From: Malurus cyaneus samueli | Taxonomy: Eukaryota; Chordata; Aves; Passeriformes; Maluridae | Assembly: GCA_009741485.1 (NCBI GenBank) | Contig: CM019216.1 | Coordinates: 29,591,741-29,655,740, forward strand | Length of the DNA stretch: 64,000 bases | Reading direction: 5' to 3' | In this document: positions 36,123 to 48,920 of the stretch, one piece after another | How positions within the stretch are numbered: position 1 is the stretch's first letter | How the letters are laid out: each line of letters begins with the position of its first letter | The notes under the pieces: model-generated | Database searches by the model: none | The model's input: the letters and a program-made list of their open reading frames with translations, nothing else | Told to the model about the DNA's origin: nothing | Position numbers and translations under genes: made by a program

Positions 36123-39100
36123 AGCTTGCTCTGAGTTCCTGTACGTGGTGTGACAAACCTGGCTGCAGTGTGAGTGCTGCACTTCCAGGTGCGCTGTTCT
36201 GAGAAGGAAGCTACAGGGGGTCAAGGCCAGCCCACAGCTGATGCTCATCAGAAGTTCACAGCTTCACTGAGTTTGGCTGCATTTCTAGACTGTCGGCAAA
36301 AGGCACATCACTTGCTTGCCAAATTTAAAACTATGCTACAAGTCTCTAGGCAACTTTATTAGAAAGCATAATCTGTGTTACTGTTCTTTAGCAGTGTGAA
36401 CAGAAACATTTTACCTAATTTGGAAAACTTTACACTGGACAGTGAAGGTATTATAAGCAACTGAAAGCAAAACAAAGTTTTTGATACCTGCTACTTTTCT
36501 GGAATAATCTGACTTGTAGTGCAATTCCTAGATCTGCTTGTGCTTGATAGGTGGTTCAGATTGTTAGCACTTTTAGTAACTGAGTCAGAACTGGACAATT
36601 TGGCGCTCTCTGGGCCAAATAAGTGTGCCAGGAGAGAACGTCATGCTACAGTGAGTGTTTAACTTCTCTGTGAAATTTGCCTTATCTTGCACTTAAAGTC
36701 CTGCCACAAGGGGTTGAAGAGCTGGTGGTGGAATTCAAGTGTCCAGCTCAAGGACTGCTCACCAGCAGGAAAGCACTTAGGGTGAGGTTTAAAATAATCG
36801 GGTTATCCCACATATGGGAAGGAAGCAACTTCAGTCTTTGCTTTTTGTCGCGTTCAAATGCATGTGTAACTGTACTGTGAAGGAATAGAGCTGAAACAAT
36901 GTGCAGCTTTGGCAGCCTGCTCTTCTGGCAAAAGACTATTATTGCTTCATACAGTAATCATTGGTCCCCCAGCACGTTTGTTGAGTGGTTTGCCCAGATG
37001 AGTGGCAAGCACAGAGTTCACATCTGTGAGAGTGGTTTTATTCAACAAGCAATGTAAATTAAACTCTCTCTTCTGCATAATAACCCCACAGTGATAAGTG
37101 AAGGCTAGACAGGAGGGAGGTGCCTTCAAGAGCTTTGCATTCCTACCTCAGCAGCATTAGCAATCTTCTTTTTCAGCTTAGCAGTATTTTTCTTATGTAT
37201 ATATTTTTTCTTGCTTCTTACATCAACATGAAGCAAAGGAGAGCTACAGCTGAACCCCCATATTTTGTGAATTAGGTTATTGCCGGACTTCCTCTGGTCC
37301 CTGCCCAAAGGTGTGTTAGGATTTCAAGGGGATTACTTATTACTCTTAAAATTTTCTTTCCCAAGATTGGCTCAGAAACTAAAGCTAAAAAATCCTGAAA
37401 TGAACAGTCTGAAATGGGATATAAAAAAGTCCTGAAGGTATGCTTAACAGGACACAATTGTTCAGAAACACACTAGATTAACAGTGGCCTGTACAGAAAG
37501 ATTTACAAGTTAAAGTCACAGAATTCCCTTTGCTAAGTGCGAGGAGCTGTCAGTACCATGATCTCAGTACTGAATCCATACTAAAGTTCATTTAACTGCA
37601 GGTGAATAGCCCCTGATCCGTGAAGGAAGGAAGCCCTGTTCCTGACATGTACAGGTTACCTTTACTGCAGGATACTTTTGTTTTTCAGATGAGCCTCTGG
37701 TTATTTTATTGACAACTGCTGTTCATTGCCAAAGAGGAATTCCATATAGGTGATCACAGAGTACATCGAGGGAGACTGGGGGCAGCAAGCTAAAATTTAA
37801 AAAAATGCCAACCCTATGGTAATTGCTATTGTGTGCTATCTGTGTGGCTTTTACTGGGTTCTCTTTCCTACACTAGAGCTCCTCCCTGTCCTCCAGATGA
37901 TGTATCTAAACCAGTGGGGCCCATTCTTCTTTTAAATATGCATGAGAGTGAGCCCACAATATCTTTGCCAGAGCGAAGCTTCAGCAGAAACAAAAGAAAA
38001 TTCTTTCCCCAGAGACATGGGGCGTGTTGTACCAGGAATGGAATCCATCTGTCTTCAAATACTGGGATGGCTCCAGGAATATCTTACAACTACCCTGGGG
38101 CACTCTAATCTCATTTTCCTGTCCTCACCATTTGTGAGAGGCTTCATTCTATAAATATAAAAGTAAAACAAAAAGCAGTGGACTTCAGAAGGATTTCAAG
38201 TTCACAAATCAGGGATTCCCCTTACCTCCTTTCATGCTGTTATTTATGCAGTCCTCGTTCTCTGGAGCTACCCACAATTCAAAATAATCTATTTGTTTAA
38301 TTGAATTACCCTTTAAGGAGAGGAAATTGAAAAATGGGACCAGTCCAAGAAACCTACTCCCAGTCAAAAAAAAAGCTTCAGAAAACAGTCACACATTGCT
38401 AGGGGTGAAAATGCAAAACCATCAACTTTCTTTAACTAATATGTCAAAGAAGAAACTAATCACAAATTGAAATAAAACAGGAGGACTTCAAATAGGAACT
38501 CTTATCTTAAAACATATTATCTAATTTTTTTTGTAACTTATATGAAGTGCTTGAAATACAGAAGGCCTGTGGAAAAGTTGGAGTATTAAAAAAAAATTAC
38601 GTATAGTCAAAATAGATGTTCATGTAAACTCTGCAGGGAAGAGAGGAAAAAAAAGGATAATTTCACCACTGTCAAAATTGGAGAATTATGTATGTGCACA
38701 TAACATTAAGTGAAAAGGAGCAGATAAAATAAGACTTACACATTTACTTCCAGTAAATAATTTACTTGATAAGGAAATGAATGGCTCTTATCTAGAGTAA
38801 GCCTGCTTGGAAAGAAACCCAAGATTGATCCTGGATGGAACGTCATCTACTACTGCTAAAATCCCAGCAAATTTTCTTGTTCTTTCTCTGTCTCTGAACA
38901 TAAGCTGCTAAACCTTGAGCCAGTTAGAATGTTCTTTTGCAAACATATGAGCTAGCTATTCTTTATCCAGATAAATAAAAGATAAATTTTGCTGGCAGCT
39001 ACAATAGCCACATTTGCAAACTTTTCATGGGTAATTCCAAAACTGTTCTATAATCAGTGACTTTAGGTTTAGTTTTTATCAGAAACTGATTGTAAAACTA

Positions 39101-39742
39101 TAACATCATTTTTGTGGAGTATCTAAGTGCTAAACCAGAATACTCAGCCATTAGGAAATGCCAAGAGTTAATTCTGGCAAGCTGTGAGGTATTTTACTGT
39201 GACCCCATTACATGGATACAGCGTAATTACATCACATTCATATACACTTAGAGTATGCCAACAAAACACTGTAAAGTAAATTAACTTGTGGCCTCATGTT
39301 AAGTCATTGGTTGTGACTTAAGTCAGTGCCCATGGACATTTTTACAGGCAGAACTTTACCCATTACATGCTATTCATGTGTAAAATAGTTGTAGTTATGT
39401 GTAATACACAGGGAGAGCCAGCTAATAGCAACATGATTCAAACACAAGCCTTCCACCTGGAGAGATGCATGCAGTAAAGTCTTGTAATCAGTGTCAAACC
39501 TGATTTTTGTATTGAGTTTTTCATCATGAAGTGCAGGGAGAAAAACTTAACGCTCATGATACTAAACACTTAAGAACAACCATCTCAGGAGTGAAATTTC
39601 TAATCATGAAAGTGTGAGAGCCTTTACCTTTTCCTATTTATATTGAATAGTTGGAAGTTTGATCCACTAAGTAATACATAAGAATTCACTTTCATTGAAT
39701 TTTAAGTAGGACATTGTATGATATTCTTTGAAATGAAAACAT

Positions 39743-39819
39743 ATGTAATATCCTCCCAGGGTTTTCTGAAAAGTCACTTTGGAGTCCTTTACCTGTTCAT
39801 CCTTTTAAACTACCATTAA
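39743..39819 (+). repeat. Direct repeat, left copy
   Basis: About 77 bases repeated, diverged, at 39952-40028 (shared blocks: cagggtttt, tttacctg, aaactacc). A CR1 fragment lies between the copies. Confidence 0.75.
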
Positions 39820-39944
39820 TCAAGGCCAGGCTGGATGAAACTCTGAGCAATCTGGTCAAGCAGGTGTCCCTGCCCATGGCAGTGGGGCTGGAACTAGAGG
39901 ATCTTTAGGGTCCTTTCCAACCCAAATCATTCTGTGATTCTATG
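39819..39944 (+). mobile_element. CR1 LINE 3' end fragment
   Basis: Shows 'caaggccaggctggatga', 'ggtgtccctgcccatggcag' and 'ggtcctttccaacccaaatc' ending in 'attctgtgattctatg'. Typical CR1 3' terminus, about 126 bases. Confidence 0.9.
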
Positions 39945-39951
39945 AACACAG

Positions 39952-40028
39952 ATGTCATATCGTCTCAGGGTTTTATGGGAAATCATCTGGAGTTCTTTAC
40001 CTGCTCATTCTTCCAAACTACCGTTCAA
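39952..40028 (+). repeat. Direct repeat, right copy
   Basis: Partner of 39743-39819, roughly three-quarters identical by eye. Much longer than any target-site duplication expected for CR1. Confidence 0.75.
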
Positions 40029-41864
40029 CAGCTCTGACAAAATACGGTGGCTCCTGCAATTAATAAATCTTTTTTAAAAAGAAATGGCAGCTTGAATGTC
40101 AAAAGCTGTTTACTATCCATAAAAACCTGGATTCATATTAAAATATTAAATTTTGTGCTGCCTTGTATTGTTGATCTTTCTGCCTTTGGAATGGTCATGG
40201 ACATCCTAGTAGGCCATCCAGAGCACGGTGTTTGCACATTTGGGACAGTGCTAACATAGCTCTGGTTCCTCACAAGAGACCCTCTTGTTGGGGTGTGCAC
40301 CATGTGAGCCTGCCCCAAGTTCCAGCAGTGCTGCCACGCCACCTCTGTGCATTGCCACTTGTGAATGGAGGCTTCTCCACAGCTGCGTGCCCGCCTGCTG
40401 CACTGAGCTGTGAGAGGAATGGGTGATGCTGAAGGCACTCTGCTCTCTGTCCCAGCATGTTTTTTCTTGTTTTCTCTTTCCACTTTCCGCCCCCCTCCCC
40501 TTGCTTAGGTTGAAGTTCTTGCACTCAGATTTCACTAGTGAGTTTTCCTGTCTTTTCCCTGAAGAGTCACAGAACAGATGTTACTGTGTCTTGGGTTATT
40601 TTTAAATTTCCCAGGGAGAAAAGAGGGGAGAGAGTAGAGACAGGCTCCTCCCGAGGGAGAGGCTCATCAGATGGTGAGACAGTGCTCAGCACTGCTTGGA
40701 TTGTTTACATTGAAAGTATTTTGTTGATCACTTCCTGACATTATATCCTGTTTTGCTAACAGAGGTAGTTTTAGCTAGTCACCAAATTTACATTTTCATT
40801 TACTTGTCCATTCACTTTTTTCTCCCCAGATAACAAGTATCCTTATCTCTCTTTTACAAATAAAAGTGAGGCTGACCATACAAAGTACTTCCCTGAAAGG
40901 TAATGCCAAAGACAAGTTTCTGTTCTTTAGAAGTTATACAATATTTTGATTTGTCCAAATTGCTAAACTTTCTGTAGTTTATCAAGTGAAGATGTCATGT
41001 GATCAGATTCACCTTGCCACTTTGGAGGCATGTGGAATGTTTTAAAAACCAAAACAAGCTCACAGCACATTTCGGCAGTTGTAGGAATGTTAATCTTGAC
41101 ACAGGATTTAACTCCACCCTTGCTCTGCCCAGGATGCAGGATTACTCATGCACATAATGTACTGCTATTTCCCTTCCATGTGTATGTCCACTCTGATCCT
41201 TGACAGAATCCTCTGAGTTTCTCTAGGCTCTCCCTGGAGAAACTTTGTCTTCTTTGAGAGGCCACGGCACTGTTATGACTATTTTATCTACATAGGCAGC
41301 TATGGCTGAAAGAAATTTGTGTAAATTATTTATTAGCTAGTGGCTGTACCCACAATGTCCCTGCTGTTGTCCAAACTCTCAAAAAGCATGCAGTGAAGCA
41401 CATCCTGCTTAAAGAAAGGTAACTTGGGCTGCAAAATCAAGGAAAACACAAGATTTTGAAGTATGAACTGGTTTGTTTCCCTTTGTCAGCAAAATAGATA
41501 AGTACAAACCATCAGGTGGAGAACAAGGAGGCTTTGTGCATACAGTCGGGGTCACTGTGCTACTGGTGAAGTATTGTGTGCAGAGAACCACAGTGCAATG
41601 GAAGGCTGACAAACCAGCTGGCCACGCTCGGAATGAATCGTGGTGAAGCCAAGGGACAGGGAGGCGACGCAAAGCTGCCGCCCGGGAGGGGTGGCTGTGA
41701 GCAGCACCAGCGGTGACACCGCGGCTCAGCATGATGCAATGCCGTCCAGCTGGGCCGCTCTCCCGGGCACAGCAGCGCAAACCACAGCGATGAACAGCTG
41801 CGTCTAGGCACATGCCAGGGAAATCCCGCGGAGCCCAGGCTGGCCCCTGGGCTGCCTCGGAGGG

Positions 41865-41894
41865 ACAGGGGAACAGGGGAACAGGGGAACAGGG
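41865..41894. repeat. 8-bp tandem repeat (ACAGGGGA), nearly four copies
   Basis: Perfect units of ACAGGGGA in GC-rich sequence upstream of the MYO6 CpG island. Confidence 0.9.
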
Positions 41895-42179
41895 CTGGGG
41901 CAGGCAATGCTGTGCTGCCATTCAACAGCGGTACGAACATCGCGGCTCCCACCCCCAAAACATCCGTCAAACAGGACCTTGAGGACACGGAGGGGACAGC
42001 ACAGAGCCAGGGGGAGCCTGGGGAGGCGCCGGGCTGAAACAGCCTCTGACTTCCGAGGGTTTTGCAGCAGGAGACACGCCACCTGCTCGGCACCTTTCTG
42101 TATGGGGCGATGTTCAGTAACGACAAAGACGGCCCTAAAAATGACCTTTCACATAACCGCGTTGGTAAAAAATAAAGGA

Positions 42180-42690
42180 AGAGACCTAACTCGCACGCCA
42201 TAACCATGAGCCAGCCCCTCAGCAGCGCTCGGGCCGCGATGGGCCCGGGCTCGGTGCGCCCCAGGGAGCCGGGTCTCCCTGTCAGGAACCCCGGCGCGGA
42301 TGGAAGGCCGGCGGCCTCCCGGCTGCCCCGCCTCAGCAGCGCTGCCCCGCCCCGGCCGGCCCTGGCGGTGACGTTCCGGGCCGGGCCGGGCCGTGCGGGC
42401 GGGGGGGCGGCGCAGAGCAGCGCAGCAGCGGCGGCAGCAGCAGGGCTGGCAGCGAGGGGGGCGCCGAGCGCAGCAGCACCACCTCCATCAGCAGGTAAGG
42501 ACGCGGCCCTCGGCCCCGCCGCCCCTTCCTCCCTCGGCCTGGCGGGTGTGCCTCGCTGCCCCGCTGCGCTCCGCCGGGCAGGTGCGATCGGCGCGGGCGA
42601 GGCGGGCCGGGCCCGCGGCCGGGGAGCGCTGCCACCAGCGCGCCGCGGGACGGACCTGCCGGACACGGAGCTTCCCGGGGAAGTGCGGTC
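42180..42690 (+). promoter_or_regulatory. MYO6: CpG island promoter, inferred MYO6
   Basis: About 500 bases of very GC-rich, CpG-dense DNA in an otherwise AT-rich window, with no TATA box and a TGACGTT CRE-like half-site at 42369. Moderately GC-rich DNA extends upstream to about 41630. The position 14 kb beyond SENP6 and the same strand fit MYO6, the conserved next gene in vertebrates. The identity comes from gene order, not from coding sequence. Confidence 0.7.
42400..42494 (+). other. MYO6: Putative non-coding first exon of MYO6
   Basis: GCAGC-repeat-rich segment ending in a consensus donor (catcagcag/gtaagg, GT at 42495). Exon 1 of MYO6 is, to my knowledge, 5'UTR in mammals, with the start codon in exon 2; no MYO6 coding sequence is visible here or downstream in the window. 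The left end (TSS) is a guess. Open frames across it come from GC richness. Confidence 0.5.
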
Positions 42691-44437
42691 AGAATCCCTC
42701 CGGACTGTGCTTTACTTCCTTAAGTGAACTGACAAGGGAAATTCTTTCCTTTGTTGGCTTGTTTGGTTTTCTTTTAGTATCATCCTCTGTGAAATCCCAT
42801 CCCTGCGGAGTTACAGCTGAGCTCCCCTCCTTGCTTGAGAAACCTTACTGTGCTGGTGGGATTGTCCTTGTCACAGAAAATAAAATTTTTACAACCTTTA
42901 CTGGCTGAACATAGTATGACTGGTAGTTCAGTGGAAAAAAAAATCTTCTGGAGTATTTCAGCTTGAAGTACTTTTGCAGGCTGTGGTTTTGGAAAGCAGC
43001 GTGTGTCACTGTGATGTACAACCAAAAACCAATACCTCATTCCTGTAACTTGCGTTCATTACGGAATAGGAAAACTTTAAAAAGGTTCGTACCCTTAATG
43101 GACTTGAATGCGACTTGCAGTGCAACAAATACGTTGTAGGTGCTTGTCTGATACTTGGTTCTCCGGTTCTGAGCTAGTAAATGCCACCAGAGGCCTGTAG
43201 GATGGACATGCTGAACTAATAGATGACTATCTCTGTAAAAGGATGGTGTTATCTGTTGTTTCAGCGAAACACTGGTCACTGTCAGCCCTGTTTTTACAAA
43301 GGTGCGGAGAAGTAGTATGTCGTGACTTGTGCCCTGTCGTGCTCCCGGAGGGAACAGACCTTTGAGGCGACCTAATTTCTTACAGTTCAGTTGGCATCGC
43401 CGGGCTGCGGGGCGGCCTATGGACTGGGTTCACAGCCATCCGAGTACAAAGGTTGGCCGCGGCACTGAGTCTTCCTTCTGTTGCAAGTGTGACAAATTAA
43501 CAGGGTGGAGATGAACTCGTGACTTGTCATCTGCGCCTCTTAACTTTATTTTTTAGTGAAAATAAAAGCTTAACAAAAATAGAAATAATATCATTTTAAA
43601 ATCTTTAATTTGAAAATTTAAAAGTAGAAGCAAATGTCTTGCAGTATTTGTTTAAGTGTAATAAAACTGCTAGTACACAAGTTAATTCTTAAATCTATGG
43701 TCTATAAAATAATTGCAAAAGAAAGGTCTCAGTGTTGTTGAGGAGAGAGAGTAAATATCAAAATTCTCAGAACACAAGTTCCAAATATTTGTGATGTTGA
43801 TTTTAATAATGCAGAAATCAGGATTTAGCTTGACTGTATTTTTAGTGGATGTGTTTTTAATATGTCGAAGTTAATAAACTATTTAGCGAAGGTACAGTTA
43901 TGCCTTTGACTGTAAAACTATAAAGCTGGGCAGTGCAAACATAAAGGCAGTAAACTTTCCTGGGAGGCTGAATAGCTTTCTGAATTAAAACCATGTTTGT
44001 ATTAGCTTGCAGAAATTCTAACTAAGTTGAACTAATTTCCCCACCCCCATTATTTCTAGTCAGAGTGGGCATTCCTCTATAATCTGCACTAAGTACTGTG
44101 TCCTTCAGCCTCCGGCATTGCCATGTGCCTTTGTTTTGATAATGGGTCAGTATTTTGACCCATTAACAATAATGTTCTCATAAGGAAGGTGAAATAGTGC
44201 TTCCTCGTGCCTGGTCTGCCAGGGTGGAGAAGGCTTTGTGACCCAATCTAGCCTTTGTATTTTTTGGTATTTGATAACACTGCTCTGAGGAAAGGTTGCA
44301 GGTTTTGGAAATTTTGACAGTCGTATGAGTGATGTGGCAAAATTGAGTAGGGACTAACTTTTTACGAGTACAGAATGCGAAAGTGTGAGATAAAGCTGGC
44401 AGGTTCAAAATGAACAAAGGGGTGTGTGTGGTTAGTT

Positions 44438-44629
44438 AAGCTTTGGAAATCCTTTCTGAAGCGTGTGGATATTGAAAGTTTACAGGAACTTGAAAAGCAG
44501 CTGGACAAATTAATGGAAGAAAAATCCACTAAGGCTGACTTGTGCAGAGTACCTCAAGAAGCTCAGGGAGTCACCAAGCTGAGCATGGAGCATGGGACAA
44601 TAAACTGGGAAAGTACTGTTATTTATTAA
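44438..44629 (+). other. Unassigned open frame with coiled-coil-like segment
   Basis: An open frame with balanced codon use encodes DIESLQELEKQLDKLMEEKS, which has leucines at heptad-like spacing, followed by a stop at 44627-44629. No recognised family, no convincing acceptor or donor. Could be a repeat-derived remnant or chance. Confidence 0.15.
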
Positions 44630-45164
44630 TCAGATTTTTATATTCATTTCAGGCACTGACATAGTGCAGACAACAGACCTGCCATCCGACCCAGTAGGGC
44701 TGCTCTTAGGAAAATTGTTCATTTGTAATGTTTGAGAACAGCTGCACCAAAGGGTCTAGAGATAGCAACTCTAGGTGATAATTCTCAGGAAATGATTATG
44801 AGTCACCATCAAACTGAAAGTCAGTTTAAGTGGTGCCGGTGGCAGTTCTGGCACTTTTGTACTTGTTGTCATTGATATCTTTGATCAACAGAATTAGCAC
44901 AAAATCTGAAGGAAACTGAGTAGGGCTTTCAGACTGTGTTTTTAATGCTCTGCTTTGGAGGGCAAGAGGTTTTTGATAAGTTTGAAGGCAGTATTTGAGT
45001 ACAAGATACTATTTTCAGGAAGGAGATCCCATAATGAAGATGAGTAAAGTTGATTTGGCAGCAGTGCCAAAGCAGTCTGAAGTTATGGGAGAGCGCAGTA
45101 AGCACAGGCATGCAGTACTGTTGAAAGTCAGAATTTAGCATCTTGTACTAGTGCAGCTTAAGTT

Positions 45165-45560
45165 AACAGAATGATAGGTCCAGTTTTGGCCACTGCCTGT
45201 TAAGAAAGATAAATGCAAATGTCTCCATCTACCAGAAACGGTCATCAAGGCTTAGGAAGGATTTGGAAAATGTATCTGCAGAGACTGTCAATTAGGAAAG
45301 TGTGTTCCACAAAGGCTAGACAAGCTCATTTCCAGCCGAAAGAGATGAGATGAGGGGACAGGAAGATGCTACAGTCTTAAAATTAGTGAGAGGTGGTCTG
45401 TGTTCTTCTGTCAGTAACTGTGTCAAAAAAGATGAAACTGATTTGCAGCAAAGGCTTGATGAAGTTCTTAAAATCTGTTATGCCTTAGGGAAAATTGAAA
45501 GAAGCTGAGGTTGTGTAATCTCATTTCTACGAAGGTTTTTGAAAGTCAAATAGGGGTTGT
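45165..45560 (+). mobile_element. Old, diverged CR1-like fragment
   Basis: Scattered matches to the CR1 3' region in order: 'ggtccagttttggccact', 'aagaaagata', 'gtgagaggtggtctgtg' and 'gatttgcagcaaagg'. No clear terminus. Weak call by eye. Confidence 0.35.
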
Positions 45561-46589
45561 ATTAAAGATATATTAAAAACTTTCCTCAAAACTGTTTTAC
45601 TTGTTCTCACACAGGGGCTTGAGCTTGATGATTTCTTCAGGTGCTGTCTGTTTTCTGGCTTGAGTTTATGTGGAAAAAAAGTAATTTCAGTCTTCAAAGG
45701 GTGCACAGTTCCTGTGATAAAGTTCTAGACTCTTTAAATTCTGGTCATCTCATGTTACAGCTTGAGGCATTTGGTTTTAAAATAATTAGTGTTGAGGTAA
45801 ACTACTGCATTTGACAGCAGAATGTTGTGGTTTAGGAGTATAGCCTGTAATACTGTAGGAAGTGTAGGTGTAGAACATACTGTGATTTAAACCAGGAAAA
45901 TCAGAGGGATAAAACCTGAGGTAGTCATCATCTATTCTATGGTAGAATATACTCTGTGTGGCTTCATAGCTTGTGTCCTCGTCTTACAGCATCTTTGGGT
46001 CTGAAACACTTTCAAAAAGCACTTTTTAAGGTCCTAATTTAAAAAAAAAATTGCCAAATATCATGTCATATGTTTCTCATTTTGTATCCACGTTAAAGCA
46101 TGTTTGGACATTTAAAATGGCAACATTTTAACACACTTGCCGTTTACCTAAGTTTCTACTTTGTTATTTCTTGGAATGATTGTCTTACCCTTGTAGTAAA
46201 TGCTAGTGACAGTTACTTGTGTTTCTGAAGTATTGATAGATACTAAATTAATATTAAGAACATGTAGGAAAAATCTAGTTTTGAACTGTTGGCTGTGCTC
46301 TTCCTCTCCTCCCAAAAAACACAATAAAACCAGCTGTTTTCTAAAGCTGAATGTGAAGTATGGGCAGCCTTCATGGTTTTTACTAAGGCTCTGATGTCAA
46401 GAAAAGGGCTGATCAATCTGTGATAAACTTTAGTTTCTGGCAGAATGATTTCGGTAAGTAATGACCATACAGAATTAATTTATGTATTTTTTTGGGAATG
46501 CATGCTAAAACTGTCTTTTAGTAAGTGACCGTCTTAGAATACCTATTAAAAAATTCATTCAGCCAAAGCAAGTTCTTGCTTTTTTGTTG

Positions 46590-47260
46590 TTGTTGTTGAG
46601 CCGCGTGCAGAAACGGAGCAGAGGGCGAAGAGGCTGAGGAGGACTGGGTTAGTTCGGTCCTGCCGGCAGCGTAGCCTGGCCTTGCGGGGGTGTTTTGGGA
46701 CTCCCTGCTGCACGCTGACTTTTTCCTGCTGGAAAGGGAGTTGCAGCTAGATGACATTTAACCCGCAAGACACGGTGCTGGCTGCAGCTCCTGCAGGCAT
46801 GTGTGAGATATGTGAGCTAAATTGCAGCTACTGTCAGTAGCAGGGCATGCATGAACGCTTGATTAAGTGTGGGTTGGTGTCTGGCTGCTGTGGTGCGCTG
46901 CAAGTAATACCCAGGCGTTGCTTCGCTCCTGAAGTGCTTCTGTCAAGCCGAGGGTTCTTCCTCATCTGGTGAATGCTACTTCTCCCTCTGCAAGTGTGTG
47001 GACGAAGCACAGTTTTAGCTTGCTCCAAGGAACGAGAGATGGATGAGGCATCTGGAATTAAACTGCACTTTTTGTATGCGCAGCTTGCAGTGCTGCTGCT
47101 GTGCAGAATGTGGCGCGTCTCCAAACTGGGATGCGGTCCTGGCAGTGCCGAGAGGAGGTGTCATGAGCACTACCAGAACTGGGGTGGCCACGTCCTATGT
47201 GCATCTTTTGGGGTTTGATCTGCTCTCAGAAAAGTTAAAAGAGAAATTCTCAGTCTTGAG
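46590..47260. other. Secondary GC-richer patch in presumed MYO6 intron 1
   Basis: Raised GC and CpG content (for example gagccgcgtgcag, cctgccggcagcg, gtggcgcgtctcc) about 4 kb after the promoter island. No recognisable coding sequence. Could be an intronic enhancer or alternative promoter; it is followed by an A-rich tract at 47316. Confidence 0.4.
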
Positions 47261-47315
47261 CTGAAAGCCTGAATCAACCCTGGATTTTTAAATGCTCAAC
47301 AAAGGGCTTATGTAT

Positions 47316-47366
47316 AAAAAAAAAAAAAAAAAACAAAAAACCAACCAAACAAAAAAAAACAAAACT
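47316..47366. repeat. A-rich simple repeat followed by T run
   Basis: A18 then (A/C)-rich sequence, ending in a ten-base T run at about 47367-47376. Low complexity; possible retroposon tail, but no element body is identified. Confidence 0.85.
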
Positions 47367-48760
47367 TTTTTTTTTAAAAGTAACATGTCTTGAGAGAGCT
47401 TCCTGAATTATTTTGCAGAGGTAGTTAAACAGACAATTAAATTAAGAGTATTATTTACATAGCGGATAATTGTTTCATGAGCAGATTTGTTTTCCTTGTA
47501 ATTAACAAGACTTAGCAGACTGATTTGAAATTTCTGGAGAAAAGAAAGAGAAGTAGGGAATTTAACAAAGCAAGTTGTTTGCAAAAATCTATTCAATTAG
47601 CAAGATCTCTGGCTGTATTTTACAAACATAGCATCCACTTTGTGAATTATATCTGAATGTTTCTATGGATCATTCAGGCCTGAGCTGAAACCATGTAAAT
47701 ATTGCATCTTTTTGCATTTTGAGCAAGTTCAGCCTATGATTTGTAGTGTCCAGAACTCCATCCCTCTCATCTGCTATAGAGTCTTTGTTGCCATGCACTC
47801 AACAAGGTTTTGATGATGTCAGGTGCATTCTCAGTGTTCCAGATCCAAAGGAGCCCAGCTGTAAGGTGATACTGTAGTAACTCTGTTTAGGAAGAAGCAG
47901 TCTGCGGGAGGACAGCACGTCCTTCTCCAGTCCTCAGGCATGACCTGCAAAGGATGTCATGCCTATGGTGGGCTGATGACACCCCCTTCCAAGTTCACAT
48001 CTGTGCTTCTTTCTTTCCTGATTTAAGTGCAGCCTGTCAGCTGCTCTGTAGTGGTGGAGCTGATAGCAATAAAACTCTTTCACAAAGTTTTCCATGCCAA
48101 AGATGGTCAATTTTGCTGTCTCCTTTTTTTTTGTCTGCGTGAGCACACCAAACTTGCCTGTCGTGGGATTCTGCTTGTTTTAGGGCAGGCATTGGAGCGT
48201 TTTGAGGGAGGGATGCTCTGTAGCTGCTCATCCAATTCAAGATTTAGCAATATTGTACTGTTGGCCTTGCTTATGTACTGCAAAGTTTCCAGGACAGGGA
48301 GCAGAGCATTCAGGAATGAAGAATCTGATTAATATTTTTGATGACTTCAGTTTTAACAATTCTGTCGGGTTGCAGTTTTGTGAGCAGTTGGGTTCAGGTA
48401 ATTGCCTGCTGGACCCTGAAAGGAGGAAATTTTAATGGCTGCATCTTCTGTGCCCTTCCCAGCAGTTGGATGGTCATGGGGCTCCTTCACACCCTAGTGC
48501 AACCTGCTGGCTCTGCAGGAAGAAACAAATCTCATGGCCTTTTTCTTTTCCATATCCATGCTGCAGCAGGGATGAGGGGTGATAAGTCATTGCTGTTCAG
48601 GTCACTTTCTCTCAGGAAGCCACTACATTTTTTTCTGTCTCTGAGACCTGTGTAACCTTATGCCTCTACTGAAAGTTAGAAAAAATGCCTTCAGAGCTCT
48701 TTGTAGAGAAAAATACAGACATAAAGAGTGTATGTGGGGGATTTAATGGAATAATAAAAT

Positions 48761-48835
48761 GACAGAATGGTCTGGGTTAGAACAGACCCTAAATATGATC
48801 TAGTTCCTATCCCCTGCTGTGGGCAGGGACACACA
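48761..48835 (-). mobile_element. CR1 LINE 3' end fragment
   Basis: Contains 'gacagaatggtctgggtta', 'gatctagttcctatcccctg' and 'gtgggcagggacac', reverse complement of a CR1 terminus. Very short. Confidence 0.75.
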
Positions 48836-48853
48836 GGCAGAGTCACATACAAG

Positions 48854-48920
48854 GACAGAATCATAGAAGTAGGATGGGAAAGGATTGTAAAAGATTGTGG
48901 ACTTCAGAGGACCCTAGGAT
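48854..48920 (-). mobile_element. Second short CR1-like 3' end
   Basis: 'gacagaatcatagaagtagg' and following bases resemble another CR1 terminus directly after the previous one. Confidence 0.4.

Larger units (their letters stand above)
28751..42150. other. Intergenic region SENP6 to MYO6
   Basis: 13.4 kb with no recognised gene. Contents: CR1 fragments at 33526-33645 (-), 35752-36122 (+) and 39819-39944 (+), a pyrimidine tract at 30585-30643, and a direct repeat flanking the third CR1. Open frames up to 116 codons have no recognisable family. Late AATAAA-like sites could serve long SENP6 3'UTRs. Confidence 0.65.

Noticed and set aside
41560..42666. 368-codon open frame on the minus strand
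   Set aside because: Lies across the CpG island and its GC-rich flank, where stops are rare. Composition is Ala/Pro/Arg low complexity with no domain, and overlapping frames are open on both strands.
42206..42908. Two overlapping open frames of about 170 codons on the plus strand over the CpG island
   Set aside because: Ala/Arg-rich translation of GC-rich DNA; they run through a consensus donor at 42495.
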